Shown here: positions 11,231 to 24,500 of the stretch, one piece after another
Position numbering within the stretch: the first letter of the stretch is position 1
How the letters are laid out: each line of letters opens with the position of its first letter
Assembly (NCBI GenBank): GCA_037953625.1
Contig: CM075655.1
Span: 12,728,001-12,792,000 of the forward strand
Direction of reading: 5' to 3'
Length of the DNA: 64,000 bases
DNA from: Crotalaria pallida
Taxonomy: Eukaryota > Streptophyta > Magnoliopsida > Fabales > Fabaceae
Program-made: the position numbers and the translations under genes
Notes under the pieces: generated by a model
Told to the model about the DNA's origin: nothing
The model's input: the letters and a program-made list of their open reading frames with translations, nothing else
Database searches by the model: none

Positions 11231-11778
11231 CGCAAATCAATGTGACTATTTCCTTGTTCCCAATGAGGTGTCGCCATCATCCATTGCCACTCTGACCCCC
11301 TTGTTTTTTACGTTGGCGCCCTTTCGACACCGGCCTCACTATGAATCTTTCCTCCTTATCGACACACGTCCATGTCCTTCGAGATCACTTTTAAGCAATT
11401 TGCTTGAGTTCACCTCCGTCGACATCACCTATGTTTTCGACATTCTCAAACTCTGTCGATTTTTACTCCCAGTCAACAAAGGCCCCCCAAGTTTTGGCAT
11501 TCAATGCACCTTTTCGGAGGATGTCAAAAGTTGTACCTTTTGTGAACTGTTTTTGGGATTTGGGCTGATGATGTGAAACGACAAAGCCCACGTGGCCTTT
11601 TTCGACTCCTTTTTGTGAACCATTGTGTTGGTCCGAAACGTCTTTTCTCCCCCTATTTAAACTCAAACATTTTTTCTTATCCCACTATTTGTTTCCTTGA
11701 GCGCCACTGCATTTTCTTCTTATTTGCCCTAAACCTTTTTTCCTTGAAACCTCCTTTTCTCATTGTTTAACATCAATC
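11231..11778 (+). other. Upstream region of the PMD gene
   Basis: Pyrimidine-rich DNA with no convincing domain. An open frame at 11268-11576 has no recognisable motif. The stretch may be promoter or 5' leader of the plant-mobile-domain sequence that follows. Confidence 0.35.
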
Positions 11779-14280
11779 TTGGCTATCCAAAGAGTTTCTG
11801 ACCCTGAGATTGACTTAAAAGTTTCTCATAATGAACGTAGTTTAATGATCCCTGCCACTTCTTTCGTCCCCACTAGTGAGAGACCTGTAAACCCTTCTCC
11901 TGTTTTCCTTGTCCCATTTCTCACTCCGGAGGAAGCTAGGACTCCCGACATGGCTGATCATTTTCCTCTTTCTCATGCCGACGTCACCCGTCCCTTGGTT
12001 TCCCTTGATCCCATTTACACTTGTCACTTTGACAAAGAATATGCCCATAAGGTCTTTCGTAATGTCAAAATGATCCTGGGTTTTAATCAATGGTACCAAA
12101 AGGTAGACCATTACAAACATGAGTCTTTGAAAAGGACTAGCTTTTTGGACCTAATGCGTTTGGCTGCACGGCCTCTACAATGCAATGATGGACTTTTTGG
12201 GGCCGCTTGCTATTTTTTGTGCCGTCGAACCAACTGCTTCCACTTTCAATACAACATGATGACTCCGACACTTTTTGATGTTGCTGCTTTAACGGGTCTT
12301 CATCCTGATGGAGAGACTTTGACTATAGAGAGAAAACCCTCTATTGTGGTCAATATTGGTCCAAGCCCTTACACCTTTTCTGCATTTGTTGACTCAAGGT
12401 GGCGAAAGTATCAGAATTGTGATGAAGCCAGCAATGAAGAACATGTCGAGTTTCTGACAATGTGGCTTAGTTGTTATGTGTTTTGCACCAAATCTCGACA
12501 GGTTACCAAGGCTTTGGTGCCTTTAGCCACTATTCTTCATGAGGAAAGGCAAGTGCCTTGAGCCAACTTCTCTTGGCTAAACTCTATTCAATGATTGGCA
12601 GTATGACTGACGTAGTTAGAATGAGCAAGCATCTTCTGTCGAATGTAGGAGGATCCACTTGGCTGCTTCAGTTGTGGTTGAGCGCAATTCCCAAACGCCA
12701 CCTCTATTTTGCAAAAAATAGTGTATGTGTTGATTGTTACAATTATGGCTATCTATTTTTAAACTATGAGATGCCTCTACTTCCTCAACATACCAGTTCC
12801 TTCCTACACTTCATGCGCATCTTTGCTTCCATTTCTTTGTCCTCCCAAGACATTGAATTTTCCCCTTTCGTCCATAGGACACATGTGCCTGATTGGTTTA
12901 AAATTCCTTATCCCGATGACAATCTTGATGAAAGACAACTGAACGATGTTCTCTGGGGACATTATCTTAGCCAAAGGGTTCTCTTTAGTGGATTTCCTGG
13001 CTTGACAAGCCATGAAGACAAAGAGATTTTCCTATGCTTCCCAATTTGTGTGGCCAGGCAATTCGGCCTTTGTTAAGGACTTCCTGCCCCTATGTTGAAA
13101 AGGGCTTCTCATGAATTTCACCATGGAAACTCCGAAGACTTTGCTCGTAGCTGGGAAGAAATGTTAAATCGGTTTATTTCTAGGAACCTGGCTTCTATGT
13201 CGAGATTCAGTTTAGTTGCTTTCACTCCATGTTTCCTACCAAATCATCATTTTTCCGACTGGTGGGAAACATACTTCAATACTTACCATGTGGATTACTT
13301 CAAATCCTCATTTTCTCAACTCCTTCCTCTCTCCTTCCTCTTTCACACAAGGCCAGAATTTCCACTACCACTTCAGCTCCTTCTAATCGCCCTAAAGCGA
13401 CCACTCCTGCACCCCTTGTTCGACAAGGCTCTCATCCCAAATCAAAAGGAATATTAACAAGGGATCCACCTCTTCATGTTGATGTGATTGAGGAGGCACA
13501 AGACGAGCCTCTTAACATTGCCGGAGGTCACTATTCTGAACATCATGCAGGTTAATACCTTAGCACCCCACAGTCCAATCCTTTTGACGAAGAAGATGAC
13601 GAGGAAGAGGCTTCTGGTTTTGTATTGCGGCATCGAACTTCAAAACACTCTATGGCGCTGCAACACATCATTGTTGACGATACTACTTCCAAAGCTCCTT
13701 CTGCTGTTTCTGCTGAAGTTTTGGCTGACGAACACTTAGCCATTGAAGGTTCCACCCTTAGACGCATTGATGATATCTCTTCAATGTCTCTAGTTGATGA
13801 TGTCATTCGGCCTGCTGGTACTCAGACTTCTGACCAAGGGGTCCAAAATGAGCCTTTTCTCGACACTCAAGTTGTCGACTCCCCTATCGTCGAAGAAAGA
13901 CCTTTTTGTGGTCCCACTCCTGCGTGTGCCCCTTCACTTGATATATGTTTGAATTCACCTTTTTACCCTTCTATGCAACCTTTAAGTAGTTTGACCTAAC
14001 TTCTTTTTTTCTGTTTCTTAGATTCCTAGCAGTTCGCATCAGATTGAAGGCTTTGTGGGAGTCTGCAATTTCCTCCTATATCTCATCCACTATTCCTTCA
14101 ATTGTTACACCTTCTGCTTTCGTTCCAACTCCTTCTACCTCCACCATGGCTCCTTCAAATGTCGCCCAAGCTTCTGGTTCTCGAGCCTTTTCAACATTAA
14201 TGGAACTTATGGCCAAAACTCGATCTGTTGATGAGGCCATGAATTCCCCATCAAGGGATGATGACTCTGTGTTGGCTTAA
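11779..14280 (+). pseudogene. Plant mobile domain (PMD, aminotransferase-like) protein, decayed
   Basis: The first open block (to 12561) carries PMD-like sequence: LMRLAARPLQCNDGLFGAA, FHFQYNMMTPTLFDVAALTG and EFLTMWLSCYVFC. PMDs are plant-specific domains found in some nuclear silencing factors and in Mutator-like and retro-elements. The frame shifts near 12556 and continues in the next frame to a stop at 13074-13076, then on past it to about 13340, including DFARSWEEMLNRF. It shifts again and passes another in-frame stop at 13553-13555 into a Ser/Asp-rich tail ending at 13999. A pyrimidine tract with AG at about 14020 could be a splice acceptor for a last piece ending at 14280. No ATG starts the first block. 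I read it as a pseudogene, probably of mobile origin; whether it belongs to a MULE or a retroelement cannot be told. Confidence 0.7.
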
Positions 14281-14505
14281 TCCTTGTCCACTTTGAAGAG
14301 TATCCTCGGCCTGAGAGTATGGTTCCTATCACCTCAGTTATTAATCTCTGATAAGTTGTCGTAGTGTTATTTAGAATTCATTAGATTTCCAAATTAGAAA
14401 TTGTCTAATTCTAAAATACCAAATCTTGTTGTTGAGTTTTGGTCAAGTTAGAGCAGAACTATATTCAGTTACCTTTGTTATGATCGGAGGAAGAAAGATA
14501 GTTAT
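14281..14505. other. Spacer between PMD pseudogene and copia LTR
   Basis: No feature recognised. The last five bases, GTTAT, are the expected target-site side of the copia element. Confidence 0.4.
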
Positions 14506-15552
14506 TGTTAGAACTAGCCTCAAAATCTTGAGAGGGGGGTGAATCGAGTTTTATTAAAATTATTGAGATTCGGTCGAATGAGTTTGATAGAAAATATTTT
14601 CGTTACGAAGATGAATTAAGAATACGTTTTAAGCGGAAGCACAATAATATCAAAATAAGAACGCCGAAACAATAATAAACGAGTAAGCGTAACGGAAATT
14701 AAAAGATAAGGTAAAAAAGAGACGCAAACCGAATTTTATACTGGTTCAGTCTTTCCAGCGAAAGACCTGCATCCAGTCCCCAAACGACCCGCTCGAGAGT
14801 TCTATTGATATCGTTCAATTGAGTTCGACCCAATTACAACCAGAGCGCCCAACATACTACTTGGTTCGACCGTTCATTAGGGACTTCAAAAATAGCACTC
14901 AAGGGTTCCTCACCCTATACACCACAAGGATTCGATCCTTGGTACCTAGGGAGACACTCCCTACAACTATGGTTTACAATAGATTGGTACAAGTGAAAAC
15001 AATTTATGTGTTCTTAATAGCACGGATACAACGATGTAGGCTTCTATGGAAATTAGATTATCTCACAAGTATATACACCAAAAAGGTTTTCCTTCAACAC
15101 AAATTAAGAACTTGGAAAACGTGAAGAAGGAAGAAGAAGAAGAAGCAGAGCGTTATGATTAGATGGAGAAGGAATGTGTTCAAAGTCTGATTTCAAAAAT
15201 AAATTAAAACATTATTTCAAACGTCCAAAAGAATCATGAAGATTGAAAAACATAAATCCAAGATTTTGTTTTCAAATAATAAAAGGTATATTTTCAAAAA
15301 CTGAATCAGAGATTAATTTTCGAAAATAAATCAGAATCAATTAAACAAAAACAAATCTGGAAAGGCTCTGATTGATTTTGGCACAGATTTCAAAAAATCA
15401 AACATGTAATCGATTACTTAAAGGAAGGTAATCGATTACAACCATTCAGGTTTTTAAGAGTTGTAGTTTTTCGAAAAAGTAATTGATTACCACAACCTAA
15501 GTAATCGATTACAAAGTTTCAAGAAAACAACTAATGCAGATTTTGAAAGGTA
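14506..15552 (-). repeat. Copia (Maximus/SIRE-type) 3' LTR, piece 1 of 3
   Basis: The plus strand starts TGTTAGAACTAGCCTCAAAA followed by a G-run and GAATCGAGTTTTATT, matching the LTRs at 42299 and 57990 (inverse). It contains GTAATCGATTAC palindromes near 15407-15515. The LTR breaks at the CACTA insertion and resumes at 26956. Because the polypurine tract and pol lie to the right, this is the 3' LTR of a minus-strand element. Confidence 0.85.
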
Positions 15553-15910
15553 CACTACTACAAAAAACACATTTTAGACCAGTTAATTCAAGCCGGTTCC
15601 GTGTTGAACCAGTCTCTTAATGGACATTTGTTAAAACTAGACTGGTTATTTTGTATAACCAGTCTGTAAATATATTAAATAAGACTGGTTCCACACGGAA
15701 CCAGTCTCGTTTTTGGTATTTTGTTCAAATCAGACTGGTTCCGTGTTGAACCAGTCTCATAGACTATTACATAATCAGACTGGTTCCGTGCTGAACCGGT
15801 CTGGAATTGGTTTACAGCAGTCCAAAATCAGAGTGGTTCCTTGCTGAACCAGTCTGAAATTTGCATTAGTTCGAACCAGACTGGTTCAGTTAGACAACCA
15901 GTCTACAAAA
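15553..15910. repeat. CACTA left terminal and subterminal repeats
   Basis: After the terminal inverted repeat there are about six units pairing AGACTGGTTCC with its near-inverse GAACCAGTCT, many forming short hairpins. In En/Spm elements such subterminal motifs bind the element-encoded DNA-binding protein. The same motif fills the right end at 26395-26955. Confidence 0.85.
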
Positions 15911-18185
15911 CCCAAAAAAAACAGCGTAAAATAAAAAAAACCCTCCACTCACCAGTTACCCTCCAAATTCTCTAGTCACTCATCTCCCTCACGCACACCC
16001 CACAACACCGCCGTGCCTCTTCTTCTTCACCAGAACATACGCAGCTGCCCTCCGCCGCCACAGCCCCTCCCTCACGCACGCAGCTTCCCTCTTCTTCTTC
16101 GACCTTGCCACTCACCCTCCCTTCCTCACTCGATCGAGCACACGCACTCACACCGGAACACACTCATTCACTCTTCTTCTCTTCTTCTTCGCACCTTCAC
16201 CGTGATTCACCGCCATCATCGCCAACCTTTCCCATCTTCGCCATCACAGAACCGACATCGTCTCCCTTCGCACCTCCATCCTCGACCCTCTGCTCTGATT
16301 TGCTCATTTAGGAGGGTAGGTTGTTATTTTTTATTTTTTATTTTTTATTTTTTTATATATGATTTTCCATTAATGTGTCACTAATTTCATTCCTGTTTTG
16401 CTTTATTTTGGTTTAGATTGCTTTGATTTTCTTTGCATGCAACTTAGGGTTTCTTCTCCCCTCTTCTTTCAACCCTAGCACAGACTATCACTTCATCCCA
16501 GGTACTATATGGGCTCTGTTTTTTTTATATCTTTAATTTTATTCGTTTTTATATTGTTCAGTTATTGCTTAGATACCCCCTGACAGTATTGCTTTTCTTT
16601 TGCTCGTATTTTGTTTTGGAAATTTTCTTCGTGGCATTTCTATGGATTTGTTACACATGTTCTGTATTTCTTTTGCCAACTCTGTACCCTATTAGTTGTT
16701 ACACATGTTAATTGTTAATGAAAGAAATGAGATAATATAATAAATATTACTACTGCAAAGGGATGACATATAGAGGGATGACAAAGACATGGGGGAACAT
16801 TGACACGAGTCACGTGACTGTGATAGCAGCGGGGCTGTAGGGGCATACCATGTTGTGTGCTTCCACATGCTGTAGGGGCATACCCCTAGGCGGCTAAAGG
16901 TCATCCTTCCTACGTCTACTAACTTTTTCATGGCAAACCTAATAATTTACTTTGCCCTTCTCCTCTCTTTTTCATTGATATGTGCCTACCTTTATCAACT
17001 TCTCCTCTCTTTTCTTTTAAAGCTCCATGAAACAGAAAGAATAAGTTTCCTTCTTAACACCTTTTCAGAATGTAATATGCAACTATCCTGCTCACTGCCC
17101 ATATAGATAATATTTATCGTAAGCAACAACCCATTCAAGAAATTCTGCAATAGAATGTCAAATCTACATGCCAATCTTACAGGTTATCCTTTGATTTCTG
17201 ATCTGTGCATCCATTTGTTAATTGTTTCCTTTGACAAAACATATTTCCTTGTCCAACTCAAGGAAAGTTCACTGCCATAAAAGTAAAAGCTTTTCAGTGA
17301 AAAAGCACTTTAAAACTTCCATTCTCTATTGAGTAAAACATCAATTTAGTCCTTGAGTTTAAGCAATTTGATTGTTGAAGGTTGAAACAATTTTAAAATA
17401 ATATAAAATATCTATATAATATATCAAACAAAAAAAATATCTTTATAAGAGAGAGAGAGAGAGAGAGAGTTACAGGGAAGAGAAGGCATGAGTGAAAGAA
17501 AGGGTGGGTTAGTTAGTTATCCACTCTCTCTCTCTTTGCTGGTAAAGATAAAAGGAGACTAATTTTTCAATACTGCTAACTGAAATTGAAGCAGTGATCC
17601 TATTCAGCGTGTACCTCTGGTCATCGACACCTAATCCTATTCAGCGTGTACCTCTGGTCATCGACAATATTACCCTCTCCTTCCGCTCTCTCCTAATCCT
17701 ATTCACGCTTTACCTCTGGTCATCGACACCTTTAAGGCTTTAACCATCTCTATCACGCAACCTCACCCAACTCAAGGGTGGAGCATTCATGTTTTTCTGT
17801 TATGTTTTGCTGCTGTCCCATATTTTCTGCTGGTCTTATTGCTGCTGTCCCATATTTTCTGGCTGCTGTCCTGCTTTTTCTGGCTGCTGGTCTTATTGAG
17901 CATTCATGTTTTTCTGTTATGTTTTGCTGCTGTCCCATATTTTCTGGCTGTTGTCTTGTTTTTTCTATTATGTTTTGCTGCCCAAGTTATTATTGTGGCT
18001 GCTGTCCTGTTTTTTTTGCTGTTGTGTTTTGCTGCCCAAGTTATTATTCTATCATATTTTATGTGTTGATGATATATGTCCTTACTTTGTCTATTATACT
18101 CCTCCATTGGAATCTATAGAAGCCTTATCCTCTTTAGTTTTACCGTTTTCTAATCATAATCCTTCAAACTTATCCGTAGATTAAT
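15911..18185 (+). other. CACTA promoter, leader and upstream intron region
   Basis: 15945-16315 is C/T-rich and low in ATG, like a 5' untranslated exon. AG-GT junctions near 16500 look like splice sites. Further on are a GA microsatellite (17448-17469) and three copies of TGTACCTCTGGTCATCGACA-like sequence (17600-17730; the third reads TTTACCTC). A GAGCATTCATGTTTTTCTGT unit occurs near 17780 and again near 17898. Open frames rich in Leu, Phe and Cys here are low-complexity artefacts. The transposase ATG is at 18186. Confidence 0.5.
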
Positions 18186-21100
18186 ATGGATCGAAAATGG
18201 ATGAAAGCTCGTCGGTTTTCATCCGAATACGAGGAAGGAGTGAAAGAATTTGTTAACTTTGCAGTTAACAATGCAAAAAATCGCAATAGAATTTTATGTC
18301 CTTGTCTACAATGTTGCCATGCAAGTTTTGTTACCGAAGCTGACTTGAAAGGTCATCTAATGTCTTATGGAATTGATCAAAGTTATACATGTTAGGTGAA
18401 ACATGGTGAGAGTAGAGCGGATTCCACTTATCAAAGTTATGCCTCAAATGTCGCCGATAAAACTATGCATGATGAGGGTGATCGCTTGGAAGACATTATA
18501 AATGCAGTTGAAGAGGATCTCCGAGATCGTCCTGAAATGTTTGATAGGCTTCAAAGTGATGCAGATACACCATTGTATGATGGTAGCAACTTCTCAAGAT
18601 TGGGAGCGGTGATTATGTTTTACAAGTTGAAAGCAACGAATGGATGGAGTGACAAGAGCTTAACTGATCTGCTTGTGCTATTGAGCCAAATGCTACCAAA
18701 GGGTAATGTGCTTCCGAGTCGAACGTATGACGCCAAAAAGATATTATGCACGGTTGGCATGAGCTACGAGAGGATACATGCCTGCCCAAATGATTGCATT
18801 TTATATCGCAATGAATATGAAGCTTTAGATAGTTGTCCTAAATGTAATGCCCCGCGATATAAGAAGCAGTCATCAACTCCTGATAAAGTGGCGTGGTATT
18901 TTCCCATAATTCCAAGATTTAAGCGCATGTATTGTAGTGTAGAAGATGCAAAAAACCTGACATGACACGCTGATGAAAGGATTAAAGATGGCAAGTTGCG
19001 GCACCCTGCTGATTCTCCACAATGGGCAAAGTTTGATGATGAATTCCCTGACTTTGCTCATGAAAAAAGAAACTTACGCCTTGTAATGTCCACGGATGGA
19101 ATGAATCCCCATGGTATTCAAAGCAATTCTCACAGTTCTTGGCCGGTGATTTTGATGATTTATAACCTGTCTCCATGGCTTTGCATGAAGCGCAAGTACA
19201 TGATGATGTCTATGTTAATTTCTGGCCCTAGACAACCAGGAAATGATATTGACGTATACTTGGCTCCTCTAATTGAAGATCTGTTGCGAATGTGCGACAC
19301 AGGTGTTGAGGTGTATGATGGTTTCAGGGAAGAAAATTTCCGCTTAAGGGCTATGTTATTTGGAACAATTAACGATTTTCCGGCGTATGGTAATTTGTCA
19401 GGGCACACTGTGAAAAGAAAGTTTGCATGCCCCATATGTGGAGTACACACAGATAGCATATGGTTGGAACATTTCAAAAAGCATGCCTATCTTGGCCATC
19501 GGAGGTTTTTGCCTAAAAAACATCGTTATCGAGGGTGGAGAAAAGCGTTTAATGGCAACACAGAATAACGTAGTGCTCCTCCATTGTTGACCGGAGAGGA
19601 GGTGTTTGAACAAGTAAAAGACTTTTGTAATAATTTCGGAAAAGGTTGTGCTGATGAAGTTGACAAAAGAGGATGGAAGAAGTGTTCAATTATGTGGCTA
19701 TTACCCTATTGGAAGAAATTGCTTGTGACGAATTTCCTGGATCTTATGCATATTCAGAAGAATGTTTTTGATGCTCTGTATGGTACATTAGGCAATGTTG
19801 CTGGAAAAACTAAGGATAACCTCAATGCACGTAAGGACATGGTTAAAATGGGAATCAGAAAAGAATTGGCACCAATCGTGAAGGGAAAACGTACGTATTT
19901 ACCTCCTGCTGCTTTTACTCTAGCAAGAAAAGAGAAAAAAGTTTTTTTTAATTGTCTCAATGGAGTAAAAGTTCCATCGCGGTACTCTTCAAACATCAAG
20001 AACCTTGTATCGATGAAGGACCTAAAGTTAAAAGGTATGAAGACCCATGATTGCCATGTCCTAATGGGGCATATGCTACCAATAGCTATACGCTCCATTT
20101 TGCCCAAGAAGGTTCAAGTCACTATTACTAAATTGTGCTTCTTCTTCAAGGCTCTTTGTAGCAAAGTGATAGACCCCGCAAAGTTGCCGGCGCTGCAAAA
20201 CCAAATTGTTATTATTTTATGTGAACTTGAGATGTATTTTCCTCCATCCTTCTTTGATATAATGGTTCATCTAACTGTTCACTTGGTTAGAGAGACCAAA
20301 TTGTGTGGGCCAGCTTACATGAGATGAATGTTTCCGGTTGAACGCTTTATGAAGATATTAAAAGGGTACGTAAAAAACAGAAGCCATCCCGAGGGTTGCA
20401 TGGTTGAAAGGTACATGGATGAAGAAGCTGTTGAGTTCTGCTCGGAGTTCTTAAGCAATCCTAGTTTCATAGGACTTCCAAAGACTCATTGCACGGGAAG
20501 AGAAGGGAAAGGGATTAGTGGAATGAAAGTAGTGAGCATGCCATTATTAGACAAGGAGCAAGCACACTTGTATGTTCTACACAACACTGATGAGTTTGAT
20601 CCATATGTTGAAAGACACAAGAACATGTTGCATAGTCTTTACCCAAATAAGAATGAAAAGTGGATACAAGAGGAACATAATCGGACATTTACAAGATGGA
20701 TAAGAGGCACAGTATTAAAGCACTTGGCCGAAAATCCAACTTCAATTTCAGAACGAGTGGATTGGTTGTCAAAAGGTCCTTATACCCATGCACTTTCTTA
20801 CACCGGTTATGATATTAATGAATACACATTCTATACAGAAGAACAAGACAAAAGAAGTACCGTGCAAAATAGTGGCGTGACACTTATTGCTCAAGCTATG
20901 CATATTGCTGATGCCAAAGATAGAAACCCCATATATAAGAATATGTCATACTTTGGTGTCATTGAACGCATATGGGAGTTAGATTACACGAAGTTTCGTG
21001 TTCCCGTTTTTGGTTGTAAGTGGGTTGACAGCAAGAATGGCATTCAAATTGATGAGTTAGGGTTCGTTAAGGTGGATCTTAATAAGACAGCTCACAAAAA

Positions 21101-21410
21101 TGAACTTTTCATTTTAGCATCTCAAGCTCAACAAGTATTCTTTGTCACTGATCCTGCTAGTGTCAAGTGGTCCATTGTTCTTTTGTCCAACAAACTTGAT
21201 GTTGATGACTATTATGAAGATGATCCTTTTTTTGGGGCATCAAGATCACTTGACAGTGATTCAAATGAAGATAGCAGTACATATATGAGAGATGATCATA
21301 ATGAGGGAGTCTGGATTTGGGAAAACCCAAAGAGAAAAAAGAGAAGATTATCCTACTATGTGTATGATTTTCTTATCATTTTTTTATATGCATATCCTGT
21401 TTTATTATAA
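18186..21410 (+). pseudogene. CACTA TNP2-type transposase with four in-frame stops
   Basis: One continuous frame starts MDRKWMKARRFSSEYEEGV, a transposase-associated domain with a Cys/His pattern (CPCLQCC...H). Next come Transposase_21 sequence (FYKLKATNGWSDKSLTDLL, CPNDCILYRNEYEALDSCPKC, STDGMNPHG, GNDIDVYLAPLIEDL), a DUF4218-like block (LMGHMLPIAIRSILP, FPVERFMKILKGYVKN) and a DUF4216-like block (FGVIERIWELDY, FGCKWVDS). Stops interrupt it at 18393 (TAG), 18963 (TGA), 19566 (TAA) and 20325 (TGA). Three fall where Trp is expected. The frame is never lost, so decay has been by point mutation only. In an active copy the product cuts element ends in the nucleus. Confidence 0.93.
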
Positions 21411-21505
21411 TAATATTGTTTGTATTTCCCTTTTTTTTAATTATATGTAGTGTTTTAATGTTTATGTATTTTAATTGAATAATTTTTTTTATTTTGTTAT
21501 AGATA

Positions 21506-24500
21506 ATGGCTCCAAGAAATAATGCTGACTCTACTTCCAAGGAGAAGGCCAAGAAAAAGGGGAAAAAGGGAAGAACAATCATGAGAAGCGTGACTCTTGA
21601 GCGCAGTAGAATTAATAGACCAATACTGGTAATTGACTCATCCTTACATTAATGGTGAATAGAGTCATGATATATGTTTGATTACTGAAGTTATCTTGAT
21701 TTAATTGCTTTTCTATCTTATTATTTCATGCATGTTGAAAGTCTACAATTTTGAACAGGTTGAATGGAATCCGAAAGGACAACCCATTGGGAAGGATGCC
21801 TCAAGATTTAATAGTTACATTGGTGTTGTCACTAAACGTGATGCATCAATTAACATAGATGATTGGAGGGATGAGGAAAATAAGGAGGTCAAAGAGGAGA
21901 TTTGGCAAGATATAGTGGTATCATAATTATCTATGCCATATTACTATATATATTAATAATTATTCAAGCATCCTTACTTTGTTCATAATTATTAATGTAC
22001 AATAATGATGTATTGACAGCATACCTGGACTGTTGATGAGAGTAATAAAGCTTATGTTCTCAGTAAGGCGGGGATTGCCCTAAATAGATTCAGACATATG
22101 CTAACCGAGGAGGTCCGAAATGGTTGTGTGGATGAGCCACCAGAAGGTTATGCTGATATAATCACCAAAGAGGAATGGGTTGACTTTGTTGCAAGGTGTA
22201 ATGATCCTACTTTCATGGTAAGATTAATTAAAATATAGTAAATGATACTAAATGCTGTAATGTTGTTTTAGTCATTGGAATGATTTACATGTGCATACTA
22301 CATTTATTAGGAACTCAGTGCAACTAATAAAGTAAGAGGATCAAAAGCAGCCGAATGTCCATCACGTATATCTCGCAAGGGATATGCAAAATTGGAGCAA
22401 GAAATTGTATGTTTTAATCTTTGTGTTGTTATAGTATTCGAATAGTTAGAATTTGTTTTAACTAATTATCTCAATCTATATAGCTTGAAAAGACACAATC
22501 GGAAGAGGCATGGTTACCACGTCATGAGCTGTTTAGAGTAGCCCGTCTGGACAAAACTGGACATACTAACAACCCAAAGGCTCTTGAGATAATTGGAGAT
22601 ATTGTGAGTATATTAATCTCATCATTTTATGTTGATTGATATAGATGAATGAACATAGTATATTGATATAGATGAATGAACATTGTATCAGGATGCTTTT
22701 GAAAAAAGTGGTGTGGTGGTGGACAATTCATCACGTGACGACTTACTCTCCCAAGTGTTGAAGAAAACAGATCATCCTGGTCGCCTGATTGGTGTGGGAG
22801 TAGGGATCACAAAATCACAGTACTTCCGGCCTGAAAAAAAAACAGAAGAAATATGTGGAAATTTCTCAATACAACAAGGCTATGGAAAAACTGCATACCC
22901 TCACATCTATGGTAGAAGAATTAAAGAAAGCTAAGAATGACAATGGAGAAGAGAAGCCATCTGATTTACTATCTCCCAAAAGCAACAAAGATAGCTGCAC
23001 ACCGACTATCAATCTTCCTCGGGTATGATGCACATAAACCTTGTTGTAATGCTGTTTTATTTTGTTTGTCTTTGCTGTAACGCTGTTAGTGTTTCATTTT
23101 GCTATAATGTTGTTTTATTTTTTATAGGGCATCAACCCATGTGTTTTCTTGGACAAACATGGGCATGCAATTGCCAAAGGTAATATGTATAACCTTGAGG
23201 GTGACACATTGCATGGTAAAGAGCTCCCTCCAAACCATTTGAGGGTTGTAATCAATTATCCTTTTGATGAGAATGCATCTTTGCCTGTTGAGGATGAAAT
23301 GAAGAATATTGTCACTGTGGGAGATGCTGTCAATGCTTCTATTGCTTGGCCGATTAATCTAATTTCAAATAAAGATCGTCCGGTATGTCAATTTATTTAA
23401 CCAATACATTTTTTTTCATGTTTTTGCATTATACATATTTATTTTGGAATTTGTAGATGCCAAATCCTATTTGCAATCCAAAAAAGAAAGAAGCTTCATG
23501 GCACACGAATGAATCCATAATAAGTCCCAAAAAGAACAAGGGCAAAGCCAAAATTCAGATGGATCAACAACCTAATCAAAAAGATTTAGGTGCCAAGGGA
23601 ATGTGTGCAATTACTATGGGGCAAGACCGAATTATTCTGAAATCGGAGGATGAGATCAAGACTCCTTTTTGTAAGGCTTTGTATGCACTTCTGAAAACTC
23701 AAGTCAAGGATGCATTTTTATTGTCCATGGATACAGCCATATTTGGACACACATTAGATAGAGAAGGAGTGGAGAAATGCAGTCTATATTACCTCCTCTT
23801 TCATATGGAATTAGATGGCACCTCCCTTTGCATTTACATTAGGTACTACTGATCATATATATATATATATATATATATGTGAAACAATATGTTGTACAGT
23901 TTGTTGTTATTCATGTCCTTATTTTGTTTTTGCCATTATTTAAATTATTCTATTTGTGTTATACTTTATATTAAGGTCTTTGTATGAAAAGCTGGTAGTA
24001 CCCCTTCGTTTGACAAAGAGGTTTTCGTACCTTTCACCTCATTGCACCCTTTATGCCTCTGCCATGGAGTACATAGTAAGTGTGCTAACAGCCAATAAAA
24101 GTGACCAAGGGAAATGGTTTTTGGCTCCATACAATTTGGGGTACGTAACTTGCATTGTCAATTCCTTCATGTTGTGATTATTAATTTGTACGGTTTATTT
24201 TTTTGTTTGAACTAATTTCACGTTGCTCAATTTTTCATTAAATTAGTTTTCATTGGGTCTTGCTTGTGATCGACATCAGTGGGAAGACAATTTACTACCT
24301 GGATTCTTTGCCCAGGTCGAGAGCTGAATCACATAAGGATATGATGAAGCTATTTAATTCGTAAGTACATGTTCTTTTTTTACTAAACATAATTGTTTGT
24401 GAAAAGAAAGTAGTGCATGTGTATGTGATTATTATTATCAACATACATATTGAGTAATTTATTTTGATAGAGCTATCATAGCATATCGTGGAACAAATGG

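Noticed and set aside
16013..16384. Ser/Pro/His-rich frame in the CACTA leader
   Set aside because: A C/T-rich untranslated leader gives this by composition. There is no domain and no homologous start.
17778..18184. Overlapping Leu/Phe/Cys-rich frames
   Set aside because: Low-complexity repeats upstream of the transposase. They look membrane-like only because of T-rich DNA.
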